Origin: a virus
IMG/VR virus record: IMGVR_UViG_3300046522_000083
Span: 1 to 50,217 of that record
Direction: 5' to 3' (one strand)
DNA length: 50,217 nucleotides
Below, piece by piece: positions 1 to 6,780 of this stretch; positions within the stretch are counted from its first letter, which is position 1, and each line of letters starts with the position of its first letter. Under the pieces are notes generated by a model. The model had not been told where the DNA came from. It saw only the letters and a program-made list of their open reading frames with translations, and did not search any database. Made by a program: the position numbers and the translations under genes.

Positions 1-127
1 AGATCGCGAAGGCCATGGGCTGCGAGGCGAGCGCGGGGTCCAGAGGCGTGAGGGGAGCGGGGCCCCCACCAGCGCCCAATGGGGTCCCCTTGAGGCCTGC
101 GCCATTCTTGGTGTTACCCCGCCAGTC
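1..127. repeat. Terminal direct repeat, copy 1 (assembly closure)
   Basis: These 127 bases are identical to 50091-50217. Joining the two copies gives one uninterrupted reading frame, so the molecule assembled as a circle of 50,090 unique bases. The odd length of 127 is a common assembler k-mer size. The repeat lies within a gene, so it is most likely an assembly overlap and not the virion's terminal repeat. Confidence 0.95.
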
Positions 128-151
128 TAGCGGGGCATTGAAGTTTGCCAT
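1..151 (-). CDS. N-terminal part of the 791-aa LamG-like/SASA esterase protein (continues at 50090)
   Basis: The gene whose body lies at 47866-50217 really begins here. The ATG is at 151, after a GAGGAATACCA leader that carries the ribosome-binding site. The first residues read MANFNAPLDWRGNTKNG, and the frame runs through base 1 into 50090 without a stop. This adds 24 residues to the part readable at the right end and gives 791 aa in total. A start read only from the right end (TTG near 50169) would be an artefact of the linear cut. The full description is given with the 47866-50217 entry. Confidence 0.9.
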   Translation of the reverse strand, partial: MANFNAPLDWRGNTKNGAGLKGTPLGAGGGPAPLTPLDPALASQPMAFAI

Positions 152-160
152 TGGTATTCC

Positions 161-316
161 TCAGGCAGCTTGCGCCTTGGCCTTGCGTGTCCGCTTAGCT
201 GGGGCAGCCACCTCCTGTAATGCGGAGTGGGCGGCTTCGAGGGCCTCCCTGATGCTCTGCGCAATGGGGGCCATGGAGACCCCACCATGCGGGGAGGGTG
301 CGAGGTTAAGGCTCAT
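161..316 (-). CDS. Small hypothetical protein with basic tail (51 aa)
   Basis: Unrecognised 51-residue protein starting MSLNLAPSPHGG. The middle is an alpha-helical stretch (IAQSIREALEAAHSAL) and the end is lysine/arginine-rich (KRTRKAKAQAA). The ATG at 316 lies 4 nt after the stop of the preceding gene, with ACAGGTGA as ribosome-binding site, so translation is probably coupled. It sits directly upstream of the esterase-like gene. The basic tail could bind nucleic acid, but nothing in the sequence proves a role. An upstream extension in the same frame overlaps the previous gene and has no ribosome-binding site. Confidence 0.6.
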   Translation of the reverse strand: MSLNLAPSPHGGVSMAPIAQSIREALEAAHSALQEVAAPAKRTRKAKAQAA

Positions 317-320
317 GGGG

Positions 321-638
321 TCACCTGTAGAGAGTGATCTTGGCAGAGCCGCCATCGGCTGTGGCCCACCGACCGTAGACCGCACCCTTGTAGGATGGGT
401 CCAGCTCGAAGTAGCCACCAGCTGCGATCTCGACGGTCTCCTTGCCTGCGGTCATGGCTGTATCCGCTGCTACTGCGTCTAGGGACCCAGCTGCGAGGAT
501 GGTCAAGATGGCCGTGGACTTGTTGAAGATGGACCCACCAACGCGGGTGGCGTCCTTGTCGAACAACAGCGTGGTGCCGGTGGCTGCCGTGATGACAGGG
601 AGGAGGGTGTCAAAGGACTGACCGGAAAGGAAGCGCAT
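321..638 (-). CDS. Hypothetical beta-rich protein (105 aa)
   Basis: Unrecognised 105-aa protein starting MRFLSGQSFDTLLPVITAATG. It is rich in G, A, T and V with alternating hydrophobic residues, and ends in a strand-like GSAKITLYR, so it looks like a small beta-structured protein such as a virion accessory. Its ATG overlaps the SSB stop (TAATG), so it is probably translationally coupled to SSB. With the 51-aa gene it forms a pair between SSB and the esterase/spike gene. One reading is that these two genes and the esterase are one insertion. Function is not assigned. Confidence 0.7.
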   Translation of the reverse strand: MRFLSGQSFDTLLPVITAATGTTLLFDKDATRVGGSIFNKSTAILTILAAGSLDAVAADTAMTAGKETVEIAAGGYFELDPSYKGAVYGRWATADGGSAKITLYR

Positions 639-1285
639 TAGTAGTCGCTTTCCTCGCTGGCAGCACCCTTGTCGTCCGCACCATCGAACGGGGCATCGCC
701 GGGGTTGTCCTTCTGGGCGCGCTTGGTGTAGCCGCCATCGACCTTGCCGAAGCCGCCGCCCGTGCCTTCTGCCATCTTGGAGACCTGCACCATCGAGAAG
801 TCCAGACGGACACCGACCTGCTTGTTGGTCTTCAGGGTGATGGCCCGGAAGGAGTGGCGGACCCGGAGGGTAGACCCGAAGCGCACGAGGTCAGTCATCT
901 CATCGCCGTTGGCATCATAGAGGCCGATCTGGACGTTCTTGACGCCATCGCGGGTCCGGATGATGGAGTTCTGCTTGTAGTCCACAGCGATGTCGCCGGT
1001 CTCGTTGCCCTCGTCGTCTTCGACCACAGCGTAAGGCTTGTAGACGGACCACTTCTTGCGCTCTGCCGGGGTCAGCTTGGAGCCGTCGCCATCAGTCATG
1101 AAGGCGTCGAAGGCTTCCTGTGCCTTGGCGTCGATCAGCTCACGCTCTGAGATGGCATCAGCGCCAGAGTAGGTGACTTCAAGGTGGAACGGAGGGTTCT
1201 CCTTGTTGAACTTGTCATCGGGCTTGTTGACGTGGATGTTCTTCGCGATGCCGAAAGGGCTGTCACGGTATGTGTTCTTTGCCAA
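638..1285 (-). CDS. ssb: Single-stranded DNA-binding protein, T7 gp2.5-like
   Basis: A 215-aa protein matching the T7 gp2.5 type of SSB in size, position and architecture. A beta-barrel-like body contains the stretch VGVRLDFSMVQVSKM, and a flexible acidic tail ends in EESDY. In this family the acidic tail with an aromatic last residue contacts DNA polymerase and primase-helicase. I place the start at TTG 1285 (MAKNTYRDSPFG), because AAGGAGA lies 7 nt upstream. An ATG at 1336 in the same frame has no ribosome-binding site. It follows a 287-nt leader with a strong inverted repeat and overlaps the next gene by TAATG. It would coat ssDNA during replication and recombination. Confidence 0.82.
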   Translation of the reverse strand: MAKNTYRDSPFGIAKNIHVNKPDDKFNKENPPFHLEVTYSGADAISERELIDAKAQEAFDAFMTDGDGSKLTPAERKKWSVYKPYAVVEDDEGNETGDIAVDYKQNSIIRTRDGVKNVQIGLYDANGDEMTDLVRFGSTLRVRHSFRAITLKTNKQVGVRLDFSMVQVSKMAEGTGGGFGKVDGGYTKRAQKDNPGDAPFDGADDKGAASEESDY

Positions 1286-1572
1286 TGGGTCTCTCCTTGT
1301 TGGCGTTGCGAATTGGGCTGCGGCTGTCCATCCCATATTAAACTTAGGGCACCGTAGCGTCTTCCATCAGACCGAAACATAACGGCGGGTGGCCATTGCC
1401 CGCGCCATACCCCTGATGGAAGGATGTCTTTGGCAGCGTACTCTTCCCCCACTGCCGGGGTTCCCTAGGTGGTAGCCTAAGGGGTCCTCAGTTTATCACT
1501 CCCCTCCTTTTGTCACTACCGGAAGATGACCCTCAAGGCCATACTTCAGGAGGGGAGGCCATAAGCCGAGGC
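1286..1572 (-). other. Gene-free leader of the SSB gene with nested hairpins
   Basis: No credible gene is seen in these 287 bases. A perfect 10-bp inverted repeat (CTTCCATCAG at 1361-1370, CTGATGGAAG at 1413-1422) encloses a second hairpin (GCGGG at 1385-1389 with CCCGC at 1399-1403). On the minus-strand transcript this would be a long branched stem about 75 nt upstream of the SSB start. T7 mRNAs are cut by RNase III at comparable intergenic stems, so this could be a processing site, an mRNA-stabilising element or a translational regulator. There is no U-run, so a simple terminator is less likely. Confidence 0.55.
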
Positions 1573-1905
1573 TCAGTGGATGTCTTGGCGGGTTGCCCTA
1601 GCAAAGACAATGGTGTCGGCCTTTGGGTTGACCACAAGGGTACCCAATCCGTCATGAAGGTTCTGCTCCATGCCTTCGTGCAGGGTGCCACCCATCTCGT
1701 GGTAAATCTTCCGGGCCCACAGGTGAGCAGGCCACAGCTGACCCTTGTAGAGGTACGCTATGTCAGTGTTGTGGTGCCGTTCCCCGGCGAAGGGGTCCGG
1801 AATGGTACACTTGGGGTCCCATGTACCGATGCCACTGGTCTCCCCGAAGAAGGTGTAGCGGAGCCAGATGAACAGCAAGGGCAGGGCGATGCTGTATAGG
1901 AGCAT
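1573..1905 (-). CDS. Membrane-anchored hypothetical protein (110 aa)
   Basis: Starts MLLYSIALPLLFIWLRY, an N-terminal transmembrane segment, followed by a soluble domain containing LYKGQLWPAHLWARK and HEMGGTLHEGM. The ATG at 1905 overlaps the stop of the 35-aa membrane gene (TGATG). A GTG five codons upstream is possible but would overlap that gene. It is the last gene of a five-gene membrane/lipoprotein run (3008-1573) downstream of the phage promoter that follows the RNA polymerase gene. The histidines in the soluble part could bind metal, but no family is recognised. Confidence 0.65.
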   Translation of the reverse strand: MLLYSIALPLLFIWLRYTFFGETSGIGTWDPKCTIPDPFAGERHHNTDIAYLYKGQLWPAHLWARKIYHEMGGTLHEGMEQNLHDGLGTLVVNPKADTIVFARATRQDIH

Positions 1906-2012
1906 CACGATCCAAACCACCAGTCGGCCAGCTTGATGCCGATATAGGCCCCAATGATGGACCCTAGGGCCCAGCCTATGAGGGTTGAGATGATCTGTGC
2001 TGTCTCACCCAT
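1905..2012 (-). CDS. Membrane microprotein with glycine-zipper helix (35 aa)
   Basis: Reads MGETAQIISTLIGWALGSII, then GAYIGIKLADWWFGS. It has one transmembrane helix with small residues (G, A, S) spaced as in self-associating helices. Start and stop both overlap neighbours (TGATG at each end), which supports a real, coupled gene. It lies between a lipoprotein gene and a membrane-anchored protein. Function unknown; helix oligomerisation would be compatible with a membrane-perturbing or superinfection-blocking peptide, but that is inference. Confidence 0.65.
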   Translation of the reverse strand: MGETAQIISTLIGWALGSIIGAYIGIKLADWWFGS

Positions 2013-2416
2013 CAGTCGAACTCGACGCTTGGCACAAGGGTCTCGGGACGGAGGATCACACGGCTGTGCCTGTCGGATGCCGCTGCGGTCTTGCCCTGCT
2101 GGACCATGTAGCTGATGGTTGAGGCGTCGAACCCGAGGAAGTATTTGGAGAACTGCCCCTCGCCGTCCTTGCAGGTGACCGTGAGTTCGCCCGCGCTGTC
2201 ATTGTTGCCGAGTGAGCACTTGCCCTCGATCACGGCTAGGTACTCTACGCCCTTCATGGGGACGACGGCGAAGAAGGTGATCCTGCGGTTGACCTCGAAG
2301 TTGTCTGCCGCGATGGAGACGTTGCGGGAGGCCACGTTGGCTGCGGGCTCACAGGCTGCGAGGAGCATGAGTGGGGCCAAGAGGAGGCCCACGAGGATAT
2401 GCTTGATGTACTTCAT
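2012..2416 (-). CDS. Phage lipoprotein, beta-sandwich type (134 aa)
   Basis: The N-terminus is a lipoprotein signal peptide (MKYIKHILVGLLLAPLMLLA, then AC, lipid-anchored Cys22). The mature part contains NVASRNVSIAADNFEVNRRI and CSLGNNDSAGELTVTC, a strand-rich pattern I associate with small phage lipoproteins annotated as beta-sandwich lipoproteins; I cannot verify that match here. The two further cysteines could form a disulfide in the periplasm. The ATG at 2416 has AAGGAAACCGCAC upstream. Phage lipoproteins made early or mid-infection often block superinfection by acting on receptors. Here that is inferred from the class of protein and the neighbouring membrane genes. Confidence 0.7.
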   Translation of the reverse strand: MKYIKHILVGLLLAPLMLLAACEPAANVASRNVSIAADNFEVNRRITFFAVVPMKGVEYLAVIEGKCSLGNNDSAGELTVTCKDGEGQFSKYFLGFDASTISYMVQQGKTAAASDRHSRVILRPETLVPSVEFD

Positions 2417-2439
2417 GGTGTGCGGTTTCCTTGTCGTGG

Positions 2440-2721
2440 TTATGGCTTGAAGCAGGCCATGGTGGGAGCGGTGAGGTCCCGGTAGACCACACAGAGGTAG
2501 TCCGGGGCCAGCTTGGGGTGAAACTCATAGAGCCCAGAGGTGTCCCACCGGTTCTGCAAGAGGGCAGAGCTTGCGGGCTCCACGATGGTGCGCCCATCAG
2601 CCCTATCCGGGGTGGGTGTTGTGGCCTGCGGGGGCGGACCCCCACAGCTGGCTAGGAGGAAGGCCGGGAGGCTGAGGAACATGAGCATGATCCCCGTGGA
2701 GAGCTTGTCAGTGCTGCTCAT
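2440..2721 (-). CDS. Second small lipoprotein (93 aa)
   Basis: Starts MSSTDKLSTG, followed by a hydrophobic segment (IMLMFLSLPAFLLAS) and a lipobox cysteine before GGPPPQATTPTP. This is a typical lipoprotein export signal and a Pro/Thr-rich linker. The C-terminal domain contains SGLYEFHPKLAPDYLCVVY and ends PTMACFKP; its two cysteines may pair. The ATG at 2721 overlaps the stop of the upstream gene (ATGA). No family recognised. Two lipoproteins within 700 bp next to membrane proteins suggest a function at the host envelope. Confidence 0.68.
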   Translation of the reverse strand: MSSTDKLSTGIMLMFLSLPAFLLASCGGPPPQATTPTPDRADGRTIVEPASSALLQNRWDTSGLYEFHPKLAPDYLCVVYRDLTAPTMACFKP

Positions 2722-3008
2722 AGGCGGTGCCAATCCCCTCTGCGTTTCATTCTCTCTGCCACGTCCTGCGCCTCATGGGCAGTCAGGTCGTCACCATACG
2801 GCCAGCTCGCGTTGACCGCCGTGGCGCACGCGATGGAACCATCCGGGTCATCAGCCCACAGGGCGTAGTAGGTGCCCGGAAGCCGTGCCTTGTTGACCGG
2901 CTGGGGTGGCCGACTGGCCCGCGTGAAGGACCATGCGAGGAGTGCCAGACCCCAAGCTATCGTCCCGAAGAGGGCGACCGCGATGAGGACTTGAGGGAGG
3001 GCGTTCAT
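2718..3008 (-). CDS. Membrane-anchored hypothetical protein (96 aa)
   Basis: An N-terminal transmembrane helix (LIAVALFGTIAWGLALLAW) is followed by a soluble region with TYYALWADDPDGSIACATAV and a charged helical end (AHEAQDVAERMKRRGDW). Start and stop overlap neighbours by ATGA. It begins the membrane/lipoprotein cluster. Function unknown; the topology resembles a bitopic protein with a roughly 70-residue soluble domain. Confidence 0.65.
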   Translation of the reverse strand: MNALPQVLIAVALFGTIAWGLALLAWSFTRASRPPQPVNKARLPGTYYALWADDPDGSIACATAVNASWPYGDDLTAHEAQDVAERMKRRGDWHRL

Positions 3009-3337
3009 AGGTGACCTATCGAGTGGCGGGGCTGGATGGACTTGGGCTCGGAGGTTTGGACCTCGCCGGTGTCCACCCCGAGGGTGTACTTCAGGGTATC
3101 CAGATCGGCGTTGATGCGGCCCAGCTCGTTGAGGATGTCCCCGAGGTCATTGACTGCCTTGCCCACGATGGGCCCTTGGTAGTCACCCGTCGGGGTCTCC
3201 TTGTCGCTGTCATTCCACCCGACTAACTCACCCCTGATGAACGCCAAGCGGCGGCGGGTCTGCGAGGCCTCGAAGGACACCTGCTCGATCAGGCTAAAGA
3301 TGGTGGTGGGGCGTGTGTCTACTACTGACATTACCAT
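3005..3337 (-). CDS. Hypothetical helical protein (110 aa)
   Basis: Unrecognised soluble protein with helical heptad-like stretches (IFSLIEQVSFEASQTRRRL and LGDILNELGRINADLDTLKY) that may form a coiled coil. The ATG at 3337 follows GGAAGGGATACCAC; a second ATG at 3331 overlaps the upstream stop (TAATG) and is an alternative. It overlaps both neighbours slightly, so it belongs to the middle-gene operon after the RNA polymerase. Confidence 0.6.
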   Translation of the reverse strand: MVMSVVDTRPTTIFSLIEQVSFEASQTRRRLAFIRGELVGWNDSDKETPTGDYQGPIVGKAVNDLGDILNELGRINADLDTLKYTLGVDTGEVQTSEPKSIQPRHSIGHL

Positions 3338-3702
3338 ATCGTGGTATCCCTTCCGGCCAGTGCCGTTGATGCGAAGTCCCTCAGAGACTCCAGTGACCGC
3401 GAGGCCGTGTGGTCCTCGTCAGTGATAGCGCGGATGACCCGAAGGCCCATAGCGTGGGTCTCATCGGGGTCGAGCCCGAGGGTGTTGCAGATGGTGGCGA
3501 AGAGGACGGCTGCCCCCATGATCTGTTCTTCAACCGGCTTGTCCTGAAGCTGGAACAGAGCGAGGTGCGCTGCGTCTGCGGCCTTGTTTCTTGGGAGCAT
3601 CATGAGACGCGTCCTGTCGTACCCCTTTCCCAGCGGCACCCCCTGCGCGGTGTGCGTCTTGGGTGGCGGGGCGGGGGCCCTTTCGGTGATTATGTTTGCC
3701 AT
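3331..3702 (-). CDS. Hypothetical protein (123 aa)
   Basis: Unrecognised. The N-terminus is Pro/Lys-rich (ERAPAPPPKTHTAQG) and the rest looks helical, with AADAAHLALFQLQDKPVEEQ and DEDHTASRSLESLRDF. The start at 3702 has the strong leader GGAAGGGAAACCAC. The first 173 nt overlap the end of the previous gene in another frame, which is unusual in a genome where overlaps are normally 1-8 nt. Confidence 0.6.
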   Translation of the reverse strand: MANIITERAPAPPPKTHTAQGVPLGKGYDRTRLMMLPRNKAADAAHLALFQLQDKPVEEQIMGAAVLFATICNTLGLDPDETHAMGLRVIRAITDEDHTASRSLESLRDFASTALAGRDTTIW

Positions 3703-3931
3703 GTGGTTTCCCTTCCTTCTTGGCGGGTGGTGGTGACTTGAGGTCTAGGGCAGAGGCGATGAGCCTTGCACCATCGGTCAGCCTCTGCGTGGCCTTGTCG
3801 TTGGCCTCGCGCTGAGCATGGGTACTACGGGTCCCATACTCCCGTGCAGGCAGGGCCCAGTGGTCCGTGCCTATGGTGAGGTCATTGTGGGCAGCGCCCA
3901 TGCGGATGATTATTGTCGGCTTATTCTTCAC
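3530..3931 (-). CDS. Hypothetical protein with abnormally long 3' overlap (133 aa)
   Basis: The first 70 residues look like a normal small phage protein (MKNKPTIIIRMGAAHNDLTI, later ATQRLTDGARLIASALDL). From the point where the next gene starts the frame becomes a basic, low-complexity stretch (KKQGRRRSAPRSVPASGQAG), as expected from reading another gene out of frame. Either the protein really carries this basic tail, or a single-base difference removed an earlier stop. It is the first gene after the promoter that follows the RNA polymerase gene. Confidence 0.5.
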   Translation of the reverse strand: MKNKPTIIIRMGAAHNDLTIGTDHWALPAREYGTRSTHAQREANDKATQRLTDGARLIASALDLKSPPPAKKEGKPHGKHNHRKGPRPATQDAHRAGGAAGKGVRQDASHDAPKKQGRRRSAPRSVPASGQAG

Positions 3932-3955
3932 AGGGACCTCACAATGGGTTGATGG

Positions 3956-4000
3956 AACAAAACAGAAAGCCCGGAGTTACCATTACGGCAAACTCCGAGC
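3956..4000 (-). terminator. Terminator-like hairpin after the RNA polymerase gene
   Basis: On the minus strand a 10-bp stem (GCTCGGAGTT with AACTCCGGGC, one G-U pair, 12-nt loop; 3969-4000) is followed by the U-rich run TTTCTGTTTTGTT. It lies just downstream of both the RNA polymerase stop and a phage promoter. It could end host-polymerase transcripts, like the T7 early terminator. On phage transcripts it would be a 5' stem-loop. Confidence 0.7.
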
Positions 4001-4006
4001 TTCGAC

Positions 4007-4027
4007 TTCATATAGTCAGTACCAACT
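4007..4027 (-). promoter_or_regulatory. Phage RNA polymerase promoter, copy 3
   Basis: On the minus strand the block GGTACTGACTATATGAA with flanking bases is identical at 4007-4027, 10809-10829 and 14921-14941. Its core ACTGACTATA matches the T7 promoter core ACTCACTATA at 9 of 10 positions. This copy starts 2 nt after the RNA polymerase stop codon and would drive all middle and late genes from 3931 onward, through the window junction. Confidence 0.85.
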
Positions 4028-4029
4028 TT

Positions 4030-6759
4030 TCAGGCGAAGAAGTACGTACTTTCCAGCACTTCCTCAATTTCCAGATCGCCAAGCGAAATTCTCCCGGCGA
4101 CTTTATCCAATTCGTCTGAAGCCAGTTGGCGGGCCTCAATGGGGTCTACGCGGTTCTGCTCGATATAGACAGGCATCATCACGTCAATGCAGCTCTCCCT
4201 GAAGGACCCCAGCAAGTCATGCTTGTGGACATTCACGAAGGCCCTGCGGAGGTTACGGTTGAGGATGTCCATGTTCCCTGCATGGGTCCCCATGTCGTCA
4301 TGCACTGAGGTTAGGGAGGTGACCCCATCATCGACGCAGAGGTTGATGGTCCCTGAGCAGGACGCACCATCCAGAGAGTGGATGTAGTTCGGAGCTATCC
4401 CTTGCTTCTGCTCCTTGAGGCTGAGCCTGTTGTCCCGTTCCCATGCGTACAGCTGAGTGCGCTGCCCGTCTAGGAGGGTCTCGATGGCCTTCCTCTTTGG
4501 CGTGCCGTAGAAGTGGCGGACTACCATGTCGTTAGGGGTGACCCAGAAGATCGGTTGGTCCCCACCCATGGCGGCTGCCGAGGCGCAGTCCTTGAGCCAC
4601 TTCATTACCAGCTGAGCGCCGCGAGTGTGTCGACCTACGGCTTCCCACATGAGCTTCCCTAGGAAGCCTACGTGTTTGCCAAGGGTCTCCCCATCAAGCT
4701 TCGACCATCTGGGGTCCATGTCGTGGTACTCGGTGAGCCACTTGCGGATGTACTGGAAGAAGCTGTCCTTGGTGCCACCATAAGGTACCACCATGACCTG
4801 CCTTTTAGTGAGCGAGCGGGGGAGGTCCCAGTCGCACATCTCCATCCAGAATACCGCACTGTCCCAGCCTACGAGACCCTTGTGGATCATGTCCTCAAGG
4901 ACCTCCTGAAGATCAACAGCTACCACCTTGTAGATGTCGTGCTGCTTACTGTCGGGCACGAGGTTGACCAGTCGGCCTGCCTCGCGGTCCCTACTCAGGG
5001 CTGAAAGGTGCTGGATGCCATTGCATGTGCCATCGACGTGGACCGGGAGGTTGGACAGGAAGCCGTCCCCATGGCGCACGAAGTTGACCCATTCGATGGT
5101 AGCGGCTAGGGCTTGGAACGGCTTGTCACAGTCGTCCTTCGTCCAGTCTCGCGCGCAATCGTAGCCGTCATGTTCTCCTGTAGGATCGTCAGCGATCTTC
5201 TCGAAGCGATCCCACTGGCTTCTGGTCCACTCGATGCGCTCGGGCATGGGAAGCTTGTCTTTTCCCCAGACATTGGCAGTGTGGATAGCAAGCCAGTCAT
5301 CACCATGGTTTCCAGCCGAGACCGGTACCCCGGCGGCAAAGGTAAGGAGACCTTTGGGTAGATCGTTACCTTGGGGCTGGAGGCCTGAGGGGATCGGGTA
5401 GAAGCGTCCCCGCCAGTCGAGCTTATGGGGGAAGTAGATGGCTTCACGGGAGGCGTACCCATTGGCGACCTCCAAGGCCCCCTCAGTCCCTCTTGTGCGA
5501 CCAACGACGCGATTGTTGAAGGCTTTGACTTCGGATGCTTCACGCTTCCACTCCTTGATCTCGTCTGCGAGTGCGCCTTCAGGGGGAGGGAGCTTAATGC
5601 CCCTCCGGGCTGCTTCCCTTCTTGCATTCCGGTCCTCTTCCATGCGTGGAGACCGTGCCGGATAGTCGCGTTCCTTCTGCGCTGGGAGAGAAGCAAACTC
5701 GCACTTCTCCAACCACAAAGCATTGGCTGCCTCTAGGACAGGTACGTTGATCTTCCATGGGGTCTCCTGTAGGGCGTGGATGGTCTTGTAGACCCCCGGC
5801 ATGTCCAAGGCGTCATACTCGTCGGCTGCATTCTGGCCTGCCGTCTCGGCAAGCTTCTTGAAGTGGATGAGTGCTGGGCCGTGGGCGTAGGGGGTGTGGT
5901 ACCCTCCATTCCTCGTGCCCTGCCAGCGCTTCGGGGGGATGACCGTGGGCCAGAGCTTGGGGCTGGTAGCCTCAAGGAGGTCCATGGCGTTGCCGAACTT
6001 GGCGAGAAGCTCGGGCCTGAAGACTAGGACAGTGCTGCCATAGTCCCCCGGCTTGAACGTCTCCGCTACGTGCTCCTTGGTGGTCACAAACCAGCCGGTG
6101 CCCTTCATGACCGCATCTATGAGCATGAAGCCCACGCGGCGCTTAGTCATCTTGGACCACTTATCCCAGTCGATACCGTGGGCAGCGAACGGGGAGGTGG
6201 TGTCCGACTTGGCCTCCTTCAGGAGGTGTGAGAAGGCCCCCTTGTTGACCAGCATCCGGTGCCCGTTGGTCGAGCCCTTGGTGTCCTGATCCTTCTGGAG
6301 GGCGTAGAAGCTCTCTGGGTTCTTGGCCTCCCAGAGGCGCACCTGAAGCTCATGCTCGACGGTAGCCCCTATCTCGTCCGCGAGGGTCAAGATGGTGGCC
6401 TTACCGGCTCCTATGTGGTTCAGGATGTGGCGTACTGCGATGAGTGCTAGGACGTTCTTGTCCGTCCCCCGGCAAAGCTCGAAGGCGTCCTGCTGGGCAC
6501 CTCCACGGCGGTTGTCGTAGTCCCGGTAAGCCTGCTTGATCTGCTGGCCTACCTGTGGGGTCCACTCTTGGATCATGCGACGTACAGGCGCAAGGGCATT
6601 CATACGGTCCTTGGCCTTTGCAGTGATGACTGTATTGCGGAAGGCCTCAGCCCCCGCTTCCATCATGTCCCTTTCCAACTGGACCTGTTCAGGCCACAGG
6701 GGATGGGCTTCCGGGTCCATTCCGGGGACCCAGATTGCAGTCGTATCCATGTAACTCAT
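4030..6759 (-). CDS. Single-subunit DNA-directed RNA polymerase, T7 gp1-like (909 aa)
   Basis: The defining enzyme of this phage group, which transcribes middle and late genes from phage promoters. It has 909 residues (T7 has 883) and all core motifs. DWRGRFYPIPSGLQPQGND precedes motif A (VDGTCNGIQHLSA, catalytic Asp near 576). Motif B is KRQVMVVPYGG (Lys652, Tyr660). APNYIHSLDG corresponds to the T7 His784 region. Motif C is SVHDDMG (catalytic Asp near 821). The C-terminus ends FFA, like the hydrophobic foot FAFA of T7. The start MSYMDTTAIW at 6759 lies 21 nt after the preceding gene, with a modest AAGGGCA site. A phage promoter begins 2 nt beyond the stop, so the polymerase is early and does not depend on that promoter. 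Confidence 0.98.
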   Translation of the reverse strand: MSYMDTTAIWVPGMDPEAHPLWPEQVQLERDMMEAGAEAFRNTVITAKAKDRMNALAPVRRMIQEWTPQVGQQIKQAYRDYDNRRGGAQQDAFELCRGTDKNVLALIAVRHILNHIGAGKATILTLADEIGATVEHELQVRLWEAKNPESFYALQKDQDTKGSTNGHRMLVNKGAFSHLLKEAKSDTTSPFAAHGIDWDKWSKMTKRRVGFMLIDAVMKGTGWFVTTKEHVAETFKPGDYGSTVLVFRPELLAKFGNAMDLLEATSPKLWPTVIPPKRWQGTRNGGYHTPYAHGPALIHFKKLAETAGQNAADEYDALDMPGVYKTIHALQETPWKINVPVLEAANALWLEKCEFASLPAQKERDYPARSPRMEEDRNARREAARRGIKLPPPEGALADEIKEWKREASEVKAFNNRVVGRTRGTEGALEVANGYASREAIYFPHKLDWRGRFYPIPSGLQPQGNDLPKGLLTFAAGVPVSAGNHGDDWLAIHTANVWGKDKLPMPERIEWTRSQWDRFEKIADDPTGEHDGYDCARDWTKDDCDKPFQALAATIEWVNFVRHGDGFLSNLPVHVDGTCNGIQHLSALSRDREAGRLVNLVPDSKQHDIYKVVAVDLQEVLEDMIHKGLVGWDSAVFWMEMCDWDLPRSLTKRQVMVVPYGGTKDSFFQYIRKWLTEYHDMDPRWSKLDGETLGKHVGFLGKLMWEAVGRHTRGAQLVMKWLKDCASAAAMGGDQPIFWVTPNDMVVRHFYGTPKRKAIETLLDGQRTQLYAWERDNRLSLKEQKQGIAPNYIHSLDGASCSGTINLCVDDGVTSLTSVHDDMGTHAGNMDILNRNLRRAFVNVHKHDLLGSFRESCIDVMMPVYIEQNRVDPIEARQLASDELDKVAGRISLGDLEIEEVLESTYFFA

Positions 6760-6780
6760 TGCCCTTGCGCCCCTATGCGC

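Noticed and set aside
1-127. End repeat as the virion's direct terminal repeat
   Set aside because: It interrupts a coding frame that continues exactly across the junction, and its 127-nt length equals a common assembly k-mer. T7-like ends lie next to the terminase.
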